Shown here piece by piece: positions 1-8,213 of a stretch of DNA of 16,403 nucleotides; the first letter of the stretch is position 1; the number at the start of each line of letters is the position of its first letter. Location: NCBI RefSeq assembly GCF_025766255.1, contig NW_026516942.1, positions 1-16,403 on the forward strand, read 5' to 3'. The translations under genes were made by a program, and so were the position numbers. The notes under the pieces are model-generated. The model made no database searches. It was not told where the DNA came from and was given only the letters and a program-made list of their open reading frames with translations. The stretch comes from Zychaea mexicana. Taxonomy: Eukaryota > Mucoromycota > Mucoromycetes > Mucorales > Lichtheimiaceae.

Positions 1-293
1 CTCTTCTTTACTATTTTTTACTCCCTTCTGCTTTTGCAGGTTTTGTTAAGTTTTTCAATAAAGTATGGCTTGCAAATACACTACTTCGTGGTCTTTTCGG
101 AATAACATTGTTCGTAACTTCCATTATAGCCTACTTTATACTAATTACCAAAATCGCTGATTGCAATCTTCTGCCTCTCGGTTCTTCGGTTCTACTTATA
201 CAGAACCGGTTCGGTTCCGGTTCGGTTCTTGACAGGAACCGAACCGTATTTTCTCGGTTTCGGTTCGGTTCGGTTCCGGTTCTACAGTTCTGA
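1..293. other. Foreign segment replacing the front of the integrase
   Basis: This stretch has no homology to Ty3/Gypsy pol, although integrase coding resumes right after it at 294. It contains a pyrimidine-rich start, an AATAAA at about 57-62, and a dense GGTTC/GAACC array from about 200 to 288. In the integrase frame it ends with a TGA at 291-293. The catalytic core's first aspartate, expected just before the remnant of the GPLP motif, is therefore missing. It is probably the 3' part of another inserted element or a rearrangement junction. No gene is supported. Confidence 0.45.
200..288. repeat. GGTTC-type simple repeat array
   Basis: Short, partly inverted copies of GGTTCGGTTCCGG and GAACCGAACC follow one another. 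On the plus strand the first part is GGTTC-rich, then GAACCGAACC, then GGTTTCGGTTCGGTTC, so the array can fold. It looks like low-complexity DNA within or at the end of an inserted element. It is open in several frames, so the ORF across it (108-293) is not credible. Confidence 0.7.
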
Positions 294-1298
294 TACGGAT
301 CCCTACTACCAACAGCCCAGAGCCTACATCGCTATATCATTGTAGCTATTTGTTCTTTCAGCAAATATGTCGAAGCACGTGCCTTACAAGTGGCAAATGC
401 AGCAGAAGTTTCTCTGTTTGTTTACGAATGTATCATTACTATACATGGCTGCCCACGTGTTTTGTGCTCAGACAATGGCTTACCTATCCAAAGCAACCTT
501 GTAAATGCTGTCTGCAAGCAATACGGCATCGAACATCGACTCACATCACCATATCATCCACAAGCGAACGGCCTAGTCGAACGATTTAATCGAACGGTTG
601 GAGTCATGTTGAAAAGACTCAATAAAGAAGAAAAGAAGAACTGGCCAATGTACCTACCTGCACTACTATTCGCATACCGCAGCATTCGATAAGAAACGAC
701 GAAGAGATCTCCATTTTACTTGATCTACGGACGAGAACCACATACACCTTTCGACCGACACGTGCAACCACAAACAAACATTGCAGATCTCCTGGAAGAG
801 GATGATGAGCGCGACGAAGATACGATCATACTCGACTTATTTGAGGAACATATCACAAGACTCAATACAATAAGAGAAGAAGCGATTGATACAATCAAAA
901 GTGCACAAGCGGCACAGAAACGGAGAATCGAAAAGAAATTACTGCAGCAAGGCAAGGAACTGAAACGCCCTTTCCAAATTGGAGATACTGTTCAAGTATA
1001 TCAAAATTACTTGGAAGGAAATTGGGCAGGACGCCTAGAAGATCTATGGGAAGGACCATTCTTGATTCACAAGGTCAACAAACGCGGTACCTATCGATTA
1101 AAAACGATGCAAGGAAGATTCCTACCGAACCCCTACCATGGAAACCGATTGCGCTCTTATACCTTACCTGATACCGAGTACCAAGCCCCAATATCTCAGG
1201 CATTGCTGCACCTCATTACCGACGAGGTCGATGCAGTACCACCACAAGAAGATGCATCAGAATCAGACCAAGACGAAACAACACAGACGATGCCGTAG
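294..1298 (+). pseudogene. Ty3/Gypsy retrotransposon pol: integrase core (partial) and C-terminal domain
   Basis: This is the tail of a Ty3/Gypsy polyprotein; integrase joins retroelement cDNA to chromosomal DNA in the nucleus. The frame opens at 294 and reads through YIIVAICSFSKYVEA (the beta-strand region after the first catalytic Asp). SDNG follows with Asp at 471-473, then NGLVERFNR with Glu at 579-581, an exact D-35-E spacing. The FAYR...SPFYLIYGREP segment follows. The C-terminal part has IGDTVQVY and the GPY/F-type WEGPFLIHKV...GTYRL. An in-frame TAA at 690-692 breaks the protein, and the N-terminal zinc finger and first Asp are lost to the foreign segment before 294. No chromodomain follows, so this is not a canonical chromovirus integrase tail. 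Reverse transcriptase and gag lie outside the window or are gone. The element is dead for integrase. Confidence 0.9.
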
Positions 1299-1568
1299 CA
1301 AGGAAAATCGAGAAGGACTAAAAATGCAGGAAATCGGAGAAAAACAAAGAAAAAGAAGAAAAGAGATAGTAGTTATCGACCTACCAGAGGACGTTCATAA
1401 ACCAATAACTCTGAAATATAAACGTGCAAATGCATAAAAAAAATATACACTTCGAGAAGAACATATTATAAAATACATAGAGAAAAGACTGTAAAAGAAA
1501 AAAAAACATATATAAAGAAGAAAAATATCTTAAACAATCAACTCTATCATACCACTTGAACTACTACA

Positions 1569-2132
1569 ATGAACAACAACAACAACAACACCCAAAACAA
1601 CACCAACATTACCATCGTAGCCCCAAGGGCTCAAGAAACGATGACGGGCAATAACTTGGACGGATGGGGACCAACCCCCACGCATATTCCAAGCAGAAAC
1701 GAAGGCGGTTGGGCCTCGGAACCAAGCGTAGCTAGCTACGAAGACGATGCCATGGATATCGATGAACAAACAACCACGTATACATCACCATCGCCGCCAC
1801 CACAAGACCAACGAAACCAACAAGACGTAGCGTTGGATACCTTGGACGCCATCATCGATGTGGACATAGAGGCGTTCATGACAATAGCAACAGCCTATGC
1901 AAGCACTTCTACATTGCTAAGCTTACGTAGACATATACAACAGCAGCTCACCCAGTTGGCGGGAAATACAGCCAGATTTATCCAACAAGTACCAGTGCGC
2001 CCGCACCCGCAACGAAATGAAAACCAGCAAAGACAATTAGCTCTTGCTATCGTTATTAGAGACACCTTCCCTTGGGTGCCTTTGAACCTATACTGTGAAG
2101 AGTGCCGAAACGTCTTCCTAGGACACAACTGA
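1569..2132 (+). CDS. Extra 187-codon ORF between pol and the 3' LTR
   Basis: An uninterrupted ORF starts at an ATG 270 nt after the integrase stop, in the slot where some Ty3/Gypsy elements carry env or other accessory genes. The N-terminus is Asn-rich. Residues roughly 50-85 are acidic and Pro/Gln-rich, with MDIDEQTTT. A likely helical part follows, with Leu/Gln-rich SLRRHIQQQLTQL. The end is compact, FPWVPLNLYCEECRNVFLGHN, with a CxxC. No signal peptide or transmembrane segment is visible, so an envelope role is unlikely. I recognise no family. It may be a relocated gag-like or nucleic-acid-binding protein; the single CxxC (no CCHC knuckle) does not settle it. An intact frame next to a broken integrase is notable, but low-complexity composition may have kept it open. 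Confidence 0.5.
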   Translation: MNNNNNNTQNNTNITIVAPRAQETMTGNNLDGWGPTPTHIPSRNEGGWASEPSVASYEDDAMDIDEQTTTYTSPSPPPQDQRNQQDVALDTLDAIIDVDIEAFMTIATAYASTSTLLSLRRHIQQQLTQLAGNTARFIQQVPVRPHPQRNENQQRQLALAIVIRDTFPWVPLNLYCEECRNVFLGHN

Positions 2133-2553
2133 CGAGGATACGACGATTCGAGTTTTTGGAGACCTAATGGTTCTCACTTACAAATTGTACCTTCTTATTA
2201 TCATTATACACACATTATATATATATTAAAGAAAATGTAGTAGAAAAAAAAAACATATAACATACAAACAAAAAAAAATATCATGTAAACCCAAACTTTT
2301 GTAAGCCTAAACGGCAATCTCCCAACTGTACTACAAACCCACATATATATACACACACACACACACAGACTATATCAATACCTGTTTAAACATATCAAAC
2401 CTTTTATTTTAATAAACTGCAATAGGTACAGAAATATAAATCGATCATAAATCACAATACAATAAAAAAAAAGAACGTAAACAAACAAACACACACGATA
2501 TACACAAAGATACACATCAAAATCCATTATCACATATAAACACACAAACAAAA
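2133..2553. other. AT-rich non-coding part of the retrotransposon 3' region
   Basis: This is A-rich DNA with runs of A, TATATA stretches (about 2213-2226) and a CA dinucleotide tract at about 2350-2367. Minus-strand reading across it (2375-2722) gives only low-complexity hydrophobic translation and also crosses the tandem repeats downstream, so no gene is called. Confidence 0.7.
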
Positions 2554-2890
2554 GGATGGAGCGCCGACTCATACAGAGTGACTCCACGATTCGCACCTGA
2601 TTCAACAACAATACAAAGGAGCGCCGACACATACACAGAGCGACTCTACGAACCACATACAACTTATCAAACCGATCGAACGGATGGAGCACCGAAACAT
2701 ACAGAGCGACTTTACGATCCAAACAACAATATCACATCAATCACATCAAACGGATGGAGCACCGACACATTTACAGCGTGACTTTACGATCCAAACAACA
2801 TCACAAAAGAATTACAACAAAAACGAACGGATGGAGCCGCCGACGCATATACAGAGCGACTTTACGACCCATTATACAACAATTCAAACG
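2554..2890 (+). repeat. Five imperfect ~70-bp tandem repeats upstream of the LTR
   Basis: Units begin near 2554, 2616, 2682, 2752 and 2829. Each contains GGATGGAGCRCCGA, then CATA(C)AGAGCGACTTTACGA, then an A/C-rich variable stretch. Spacing is 62-77 bp. All five lie just before the purine tract and 3' LTR, so they belong to the retrotransposon's 3' untranslated part. Tandem arrays in this position are known in some Gypsy elements and vary in number between copies; their role is unknown. ORFs crossing them are repeat artefacts. Confidence 0.85.
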
Positions 2891-2910
2891 ATGTGGGACC
2901 ATCTTTTTCC

Positions 2911-2923
2911 GGGCCCGAGGAGG
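2911..2923 (+). promoter_or_regulatory. Polypurine-tract-like primer site for plus-strand DNA
   Basis: GGGCCCGAGGAGG sits directly against the TGTGATAC that opens the LTR. A purine-rich tract immediately 5' of the 3' LTR is the standard second-strand priming site. It is interrupted by CCC; the uninterrupted purine part is GAGGAGG at 2917-2923. Confidence 0.65.
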
Positions 2924-3285
2924 TGTGATACCCCGAGAATTATCCCTCCAATAAAATCTGAATACAAGAAAGAGCTGCATAACAAACATCAAGCACATCA
3001 CATCACACAACAACAAGAGCTCTACTACAGGAGCCTCGCAATTACTACAACATTCTGGCACTTTCCATAAAGCCAAGGACACAGCGATCCAATAACTACG
3101 CAGCAACAACTCTACAAACTTCTGGCACCTTCCAAATTGCCAAGGAATAGCTAATAATAGCATTATTCCTAGACTTTCCATTTTGATTCCACATCCATAA
3201 CCATTGGATGCGAGTACTTTCCACAACCTTCGAACATCATCTTTGATGTTCAATTATTATAGACGTATTGAATTATTTTGAAAGA

Positions 3286-3293
3286 TATAAATA
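3286..3293 (+). promoter_or_regulatory. TATA box of the LTR promoter
   Basis: TATAAATA lies about 360 bp into the LTR, at the U3/R position expected for Pol II initiation some 30 bp downstream. In a 3' LTR the same box could drive read-out into the Foldback-like unit at 3767. Confidence 0.6.
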
Positions 3294-3436
3294 CCCCCTC
3301 ATTTTATTTGAATAAAGACATTGAATTTCTACCTCCCACTTTTGACTTAACTTTTCAAGTGTTGTTTTCAATCACTCAAGACCTAAACACGGCTTGTTTT
3401 ATCTTACATATTGTTTATTGCTCATAACTGAAGCTA

Positions 3437-3683
3437 AATAAACTCTTCTATTAAGACCAGACGTAACATTCCTGCTCTTATTTCTCATTTACTTGGACAG
3501 ACGTAACATTCCTGATCCTTATTCCTCATTCATTTTGGACAGACGTAACATCCCTGATCCTCATTTCTACTCACTGAGCTTAATCAAGACAACAGCTCCC
3601 TACTATTTACAACCTTGGACATAACCCATACACATTTTACCTTATTTTACACTCATATCACTTCACAACCCGTCTGTAATAAA
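3437..3683 (+). terminator. LTR poly(A) signals
   Basis: AATAAA occurs at 3437-3442 and again at 3678-3683, both downstream of the TATA box. Either could end the retrotransposon RNA and define the R/U5 boundary. Another AATAAA at 3311-3316 is too close to the TATA box to be the natural choice. Confidence 0.45.
3458..3582 (+). repeat. Three 40-42-bp tandem repeats inside the LTR
   Basis: Units start at 3458, 3498 and 3540 with CAGACGTAACATTCCTG (third copy CATCCCTG), followed by a pyrimidine-rich CTTATTTCTCATT-like tail. They lie downstream of the TATA box, in the transcribed R/U5 part. Confidence 0.8.
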
Positions 3684-3766
3684 CGATATTATTACTGGTG
3701 CTCACTACAAAACATACACTTAAACCGTTACGCAACTACCTGGAATACCCCAAATTCACCGTAACA

Positions 3767-3771
3767 ACATA
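3767..3771 (+). other. Candidate 5-bp target-site duplication (ACATA) of the retrotransposon
   Basis: The LTR ends at 3766 and the next bases ACATA are those present uninterrupted at the C/A boundary elsewhere (GTCAAGACATAAT, minus strand near 6452 and plus strand near 14591). Ty3/Gypsy integrases usually duplicate 4-6 bp. The partner copy would lie 5' of the upstream LTR, outside the window. Confidence 0.5.
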
Positions 3772-4589
3772 ATATAAGTTAAGCAGTACAAAGCCAATAT
3801 CAGGATATAGTAGTATGGCTGTTTCACTCGTGACAAGAAGCTTGTAGGCTAATGTACAGGAAATGGCAAGGGTGCGTCAGAGACTCACTGTGCGCATAAG
3901 GCATAAGCCTATTTTGCTGCTGTGGGAATAGGGCCTGAGCGTTTCCCCTCCATTCATATTACCTGGGTTGAGTTTGAAACAAATTGGAGGCTGGTGGCAG
4001 AGGTAGGTGGAAAGTGTGGGGTTTGTTAGCAGCAGCAGGGAGGAAAAAAACAGCAACCAAAGATCCTTTTTTTTTTCTCATTACCATTTGCCACGGCAAA
4101 TCAACAGCTTCGACGCACACTTGTAAATGGCTCCTACTCTCTTCACGATGAATAAAAAACAAAGAAAACAAAACGGCACAGTCCACGGATTTATTGAAAA
4201 ACGAAATGAAGGTAACTGTTTTCTTAAAAAAGCATGTGCTCAAGATTTATAAAGGAGTAGACCGCCGTTACTGCTGCTTAAAAAAACGCTGGATAAGTGA
4301 ACAAGGGAAGGAAAAGGTTATCGGTTGTGCTTGAGGTATAGCTTTAGTGGAGATATGCCCATTCAGAATTACTGCTTCTTTCTCATTTTCTCTGTATATA
4401 CTTGATGCACCATCTAACACCAATCCAACGTCAAACTTACGTGTGTAATACAACATCGTCCTCTACCTGCACAAACCATTCGTACTCACAACAAGAACGA
4501 CGCAACAATCTTCTTTTCCATTACTCAAACACAATCATATACAACATGACGCTGATCCGCTATTGGCTTGCAAAACATACAGCCTGACG
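3767..4589 (+). repeat. Inverted-repeat arm A, unit 1
   Basis: About 0.82 kb, same orientation as 14591-15409 and reverse complement of 5639-6452, by eye above 90% identical. It starts ACATAATATAAGTTAAGC and ends CAGCCTGACG. Small ORFs inside (for example 3959-4243 minus and 4402-4587 plus) are shared by all copies only because the DNA is. The first shifts frame at an A-run in the copy at 14773-15009, so coding is doubtful. Confidence 0.85.
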
Positions 4590-4593
4590 CGAT

Positions 4594-5401
4594 TACTTTT
4601 TACCTTTTGCATATACCAACGCTAACATCGCCGGTCTTTATAGATAAATGAGCTGTAGATAGCAGGAAGGATAACTGACGGGTTTCTTTCCTTTTGTGTT
4701 GCTGTGGCTTGGATGAAAATAAAGTATGTTGACTGTTATATAAGAAAGACAACAAAGAAGGTTCTACAAGAGTTGTACAAGTGCGAAGGATGTTGTTTCG
4801 TGGTGAAGGATGGTTATTGTAATTATTGATATTGCGTGGCAGAGCGTCTGGTGCCATGCAAGGTCTCGCGTTTGTGAACCCATTTGTAGCCACACAATTC
4901 CGAGATGCGATCCTTGAAGATCTGCCATTGAGCAGCAGGAACGCACACGATTTCGTTAGGAATGAGTGCAAGAACTCCACGTACAGTCGAGTGAGAGAGA
5001 GCGTAGCGAATGTCGTCAAGGGTAGTAACTTGTCGGTTGTTCATAGTTGTTGTTATTAACAACAAATAAAGTTGCTGCTGTAATAGCAAAGAAACTTCCT
5101 CCTTCATAACAACAAACGCCTTTTCTTCTTTGTCCCTGCCATATTATCAACACCGCTCAGAGCTATATCCATGAAGCACTTGTAATAACATGCAATCCCA
5201 TCTCACACCCGTTTATGCAAACAACTGAAACATAATGACTACATAATGTATGATCTTTTACTTTTATTTTTTTATCCCAACCATAACATCTACAGTAACA
5301 ATAATAAAACCCTACATACCACCCATCAGCATATATAACTACCTTATCCATCAAGACCGGCAATGTTGTGTTGGCATATGCAAAAAGAAAAGGTAATCGT
5401 C
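4594..5401. repeat. Inner inverted repeat marking a ~237-bp deletion in unit 1
   Basis: Bases 4594-4650 (CGATTAC... TTTTGCATATACCAAC ... GCCGGTCTT) match the reverse complement of about 5340-5401 (TTTTGCATATGCCAAC ... GCCGGTCTT). On the right side arm A' and this block are separated by about 237 bp (5402-5638); on the left they are directly joined. GACG occurs at both deletion edges, so a microhomology deletion of the left arm is the simplest reading. Confidence 0.6.
4823..5107 (-). CDS. Conserved small ORF of segment B, copy in unit 1
   Basis: A 94-codon ORF of unknown function. The first 21 codons vary between the two copies, so the internal Met at 5042-5044 (MNNRQVTTLDDIRYAL) is a better start, giving 73 residues. 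The middle reads HSTVRGVLALIPNEIV and then AAQWQIFKDRISELCGYKW, an amphipathic, globular-looking composition. Against the copy at 15953-16237, third-position silent changes and replacements are similar in number, so selection is not shown. It may be a captured exon rather than a whole gene: the other copy has GTGAGT, a good splice donor, right after HKRET. Confidence 0.35.
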   Translation of the reverse strand: MKEEVSLLLQQQLYLLLITTTMNNRQVTTLDDIRYALSHSTVRGVLALIPNEIVCVPAAQWQIFKDRISELCGYKWVHKRETLHGTRRSATQYQ

Positions 5402-5638
5402 GTTGCCATCGTGTGTGTGCGAGTACAGCGAATTGCAAAGGAGGATTATAGTTGTGGTGGTGTGTATGCATTATAGGAATATAATTATCATCGCAGTGAT
5501 GTGAATACAAACAGCAAAGAAAGAGATGACTGTCATTACGATGATGATTTGCTTGAGTGTATAAGTATTAAAACAATGAGACCGGCGTCATAGTCGTCAT
5601 CGTGTAATATGGGCGTACATGATAGTGAAAGGTGAATA

Positions 5639-6452
5639 CGTCAGGCTGTATATTTTGCAAGCCAATAGCGGATCAGCGTCATGTTGTATATGATTGTGTT
5701 TGAGTAATGGAAAAGAAGATTGTTGCGTCGTTCTTGTTGTGAGTACGAATGGTTTGTGCAGGTAAAGGACGATGTTGTATTACACACGTAAGTTTGATGT
5801 GGAATGGTACAAGATGGTGCATAAGTATATACATATAAAAAGAGAAAGAAGCAGTAATTCTGAATGGGCATATCTCCACTAAAGCTATACCTCAAGCACA
5901 ACTGATAACCTTTTCCTTCCCTTGTTCACTTATCCAGCGTTTTTTTAAGCAGCAGTAACAGCGGTCTACTCCTTATAAATCTTGAGTACATGCTTTTTTT
6001 AAGAAAACAGTTACCTTCATTTCGTTTTTCAATAAATCCGTGGACTGTGCCGTTTTGTTTTCTTTGTTTTTTATTCATCGTGAAGAGAGTAGGAGCCATT
6101 TACAAGTGTGCGTCGAAGCTGTTGATTTGCCGTGGCAAATGGTAATGAGAAAAAAAAAAGGATCTTTGGTTGCTGTTTTTTTCCTCCCTGCTGCTGCTAA
6201 CAAACCCCACACTTTCCACCTACCTCTGCCACCAGCCTCCAATTTGTTTCAAACTCAACCCGGGTAATATGAATGGAGGGGAAACGCTCAGGCCCTGTTC
6301 CCACAGCAGCAAAATAGGCTTATGCGCACAGTGAGTCTCTGACGCACCCTTGCTATTTCCTGTACATTAGCCTACAAGCTTCTTGTCACGAGTGAAACAG
6401 CCATACTACTATATCCTGATATTGGCTTTGTACTGCTTAACTTATATTATGT
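5639..6452 (-). repeat. Inverted-repeat arm A', unit 1
   Basis: Reverse complement of 3767-4589 and of 14591-15409, with scattered substitutions and small indels in A-runs. It continues without a break into satellite C' (GTCTTGAC at about 6451-6458). This is the undisturbed A/C boundary that shows where the retrotransposon cut the other side. Confidence 0.85.
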
Positions 6453-6529
6453 CTTGACTTGAATTGAAAATCTTAAGTACTCATATATTCTGCTCTGCTA
6501 TACTTAATATATTATCTACTTCAACTTTT

Positions 6530-6960
6530 ATTATGTCTTAGTTGACTAAAACTATGTCTAGGTTGACTGTTATTATGTCCAGGTTGTCTATTATTCCTGT
6601 TTAGATTGATTATTATTCTTGTCCAGAATGATTTTCATTCATGTATAGATTGATTTTTATTTTGTTCAGATTGATTTTACTCATGTCCAGATCGATTTAT
6701 ATTCATGTCCAGGTCAATTTATATTCATGTCTAGATCGTTTTATACTCATATCCAGCTCGATCTTTATTCATGTCCAGCTCGATTTTCATTCATGTCCAA
6801 CTCGATTTTCATTCATGTCTAGATCGATTTTCATTCATGTCTAGCTCGATTTTCATTCATGTCCAGCTCGATTTTCATTCATGTCCAGATCAATTATTAT
6901 TCATGTCCAGATTAACTTTCATTCATGTCCACTCAGACTAACATTCATGTCCACTCTGCC
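6530..6960 (+). repeat. 22-bp tandem satellite C', unit 1
   Basis: About 19 units of a 22-bp motif around ATTCATGTCCAGCTCGATTT, cleanest between about 6760 and 6950 and more degenerate further out. It ends with two variants (GTCCACTCAGAC, GTCCACTCTGCC) before the terminal non-repeated GGAGATGAAAAATCCTGTA. Because 22 is not a multiple of 3, any frame cycles through all three readings; the apparent ORF at 6641-6844 is such an artefact. There are no unique spacers, so this is not CRISPR-like. Confidence 0.9.
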
Positions 6961-7001
6961 TAAATAAAAGTTCAAACATCCGCTAGGAGATGAAAAATCC
7001 T

Positions 7002-7004
7002 GTA
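7002..7004 (+). other. Left GTA flanking the 7-kb core
   Basis: Unit 1 ends CCTGTA here; on the other side of the core unit 2 starts GTACAGG (14017-14023). A 3-bp GTA duplication would be consistent with a PIF/Harbinger-type DDE transposase, a group that makes 3-bp duplications (most often TWA, so GTA is atypical). Confidence 0.4.
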
Positions 7005-7032
7005 TATAGGGTAGACTATACTATTTTTTTAT

Positions 7033-7329
7033 TTAAAGATTTTTTTCTTTCATATAATCATTAACAATATCTTTTGTATTAAAATCATTTTGTTTTACCC
7101 AGGTATTTTCATCATCACTATAACTAAGCCATTTTACATAAAATATTAATTTATTATTATTATCAACCATATGATCTATTATTTTTTCTACCTGAAATAT
7201 ATTATTATTATTCTTTTGTTGGTTACGTTTTCTTTTCCTAGGTACATCATTTATTAAAAATTCATTATTATCTATATTTTTTTCTATATCTTTTTCAATA
7301 TCTTCAATATTTAAATTTAAAATTTTATA
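7033..7329 (-). pseudogene. Chromodomain, copy 1 (in frame with transposase copy 1 after one stop)
   Basis: The 98 codons after the transposase's TAA (7330-7332) stay in the same frame. After an acidic Asn/Ile-rich linker comes a basic PRKRKR, then a chromodomain: IFQVEKIIDHM, LIFYVKWLSY, DDENTWV and a final helix. Chromodomains bind methylated histone tails, classically H3K9me, through three aromatic residues; here these positions are Phe, Trp and Tyr (F..., VKW, LSY). There is no good ATG of its own, so it was probably once the C-terminal part of the transposase, or is read after re-initiation. The equivalent in copy 2 has its own ATG. Confidence 0.7.
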
Positions 7330-8213
7330 TTATAATTCTCTCAATTCATTATATTGTTTAATTACTTTTTGTTCACTACTAAAAACTAAATTAATTTTAT
7401 TTATTTTTGTAGGAAATTCAAATCTATCACCATACCATGCCATATGATGAGATTGAACTTCTATATTATAATTTTCACAAAAGTTATAAATATTCTTTAA
7501 TAAGCATGCAACACAGAATTGAAGATTATAATATTTTTGATCAGACATTTGTAATGCTGCTTTATTATTATTAAATCTATTGAATTTTGATGTTAATATA
7601 GAAAATTGACTTTCAATTTCAGATCTAAATGAGCCAAAATTACTATAATAATTTAACTCATTAACAGTTAAATTTTTATTAACCTCTTTTCTTATTAGAT
7701 AAACAAAATTATTATGACTAAAATCATAACCATATTCATTTACATTTTCTATAAGTTTTTCAACAAATAGATTATATCCACCATCCATTCCAATACAATC
7801 TAAATTATTTATATTTTTATATAGTTTCATATTAAGGAACATAGTTCCATCATTACCCTTTGCACATTTTTCACTATTTGAAATATATATAATACTTTTA
7901 CTAATATCTACTTTTATTTGAGTTCTTAAACTAGGTCCCTTTAATGTATATGAATACAATCCACTTTTACTTTTATTTGGATTATAGTATTTTATTTTAC
8001 TATCATGACCATCAATATATAAAGTTACATTTTCAAATCTATTTGGATTATATGTATTTGCTGCTAAAATTCTAATTTTTATATTTGAAAATAAATTTTC
8101 TAAATCATTTTTTACTTATTCATTAATTTTGTTATAATTATTTATCCAAAAATCATTATATAAATCATAAAAAGATGTGTATAGAATTATATTTACCATT
8201 TCAGGTCCTGTTC
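7330..8213 (-). pseudogene. DDE_Tnp_4-like transposase, copy 1, catalytic part
   Basis: This would cut and paste DNA transposon ends. The frame is readable from 8213 to the TAA at 7330-7332, with an in-frame stop at 8116-8118. Signatures follow the PIF/Harbinger (DDE_Tnp_4) order: YIDGHDSKI with Asp at 8011-8013, the beta-hairpin SYTLKGPSLRTQ, GMDGGYNLF with Asp at 7783-7785, NNFVYLIRK, then FGSFRSEIESQFSIL with Glu at 7612-7614. The spacing is D-75-D-56-E, identical to copy 2. Similarity to copy 2 is about 40% by eye, so this is an old divergence. The N-terminal part is displaced to 10346-10579 by later insertions. AT-rich codons (AAT, ATA, AAA) contrast with the kinase fragment. Confidence 0.8.

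Larger units (their letters stand above)
2924..3766 (+). mobile_element. 3' LTR of the Ty3/Gypsy element (843 bp)
   Basis: The LTR begins TGTGATACCCC after the purine tract and ends GTAACA, giving the usual TG...CA ends. Its right edge is fixed independently. The sequence from 3767 (ACATAATATAAG) is continuous in the undisturbed copies of the flanking repeat (minus strand near 6452, plus strand near 14591), so the foreign DNA ends at 3766. A TATA box, two AATAAA signals and a 40-bp tandem repeat lie inside. The matching 5' LTR is outside the window. Confidence 0.8.
4592..5638 (-). other. Asymmetric middle segment B of Foldback-like unit 1
   Basis: About 1.05 kb not shared between the two arms of this unit, but present inverted in unit 2 (15410-16403 covers all but its last ~65 bp). 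Its first part (4594-4650) is itself an inverted copy of 5340-5401, so the arms once went deeper. The left side has lost ~237 bp. B holds one ORF worth noting (minus strand, 4823-5107) and otherwise no recognisable gene. Another minus-strand frame (5163-5510) is shared with unit 2 only in pieces. Confidence 0.6.
3767..7004 (-). mobile_element. Foldback-like unit 1 (arms A/A', middle B, terminal satellite C')
   Basis: The unit is nearly palindromic. Arm A (3767-4589) is the reverse complement of arm A' (5639-6452). Between them is the asymmetric middle B. Outside A' lies a 22-bp satellite (C') that ends GGAGATGAAAAATCCTGTA at 7004. Long inverted repeats built partly of short tandem repeats are the hallmark of Foldback elements. 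The left C is absent because the Gypsy element sits at its boundary. No transposase is encoded. Strand is given by comparison with unit 2, in which B reads the other way. Confidence 0.65.

Noticed and set aside
725..955. Minus-strand ORF overlapping the integrase
   Set aside because: Antisense shadow of clear integrase coding sequence.
2375..3253. Minus-strand ORFs over the 3' region of the retrotransposon
   Set aside because: They run antisense through tandem repeats, the purine tract and the LTR start, with low-complexity translations.
4402..4587. ORF reading QTYVCNTTSS... shared by all A arms
   Set aside because: Its N-terminal extension differs in every copy and no start or stop is consistently kept; explained by the inverted repeat.
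5163..5510. 115-codon minus-strand ORF in segment B
   Set aside because: The frame is not kept in unit 2, where the equivalent sequence is split between frames; composition is His/Tyr-rich and low complexity at the start.
6040..6267. Conserved small ORF MDCAVLFSLFF... in arm A (three copies)
   Set aside because: It changes frame at a homopolymer run in the copy at 14773-15009, so the similarity reflects shared DNA and not a conserved protein.
6641..6844. ORF of repeated SRSIFIHVQ-like sequence (also 14055-14425 minus)
   Set aside because: Product of the 22-bp satellite, which is open in all three frames and cycles through them every 66 bp.
6530..6960. Array of short repeats resembling CRISPR
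   Set aside because: Units are directly tandem with no unique spacers, and the setting is eukaryotic.
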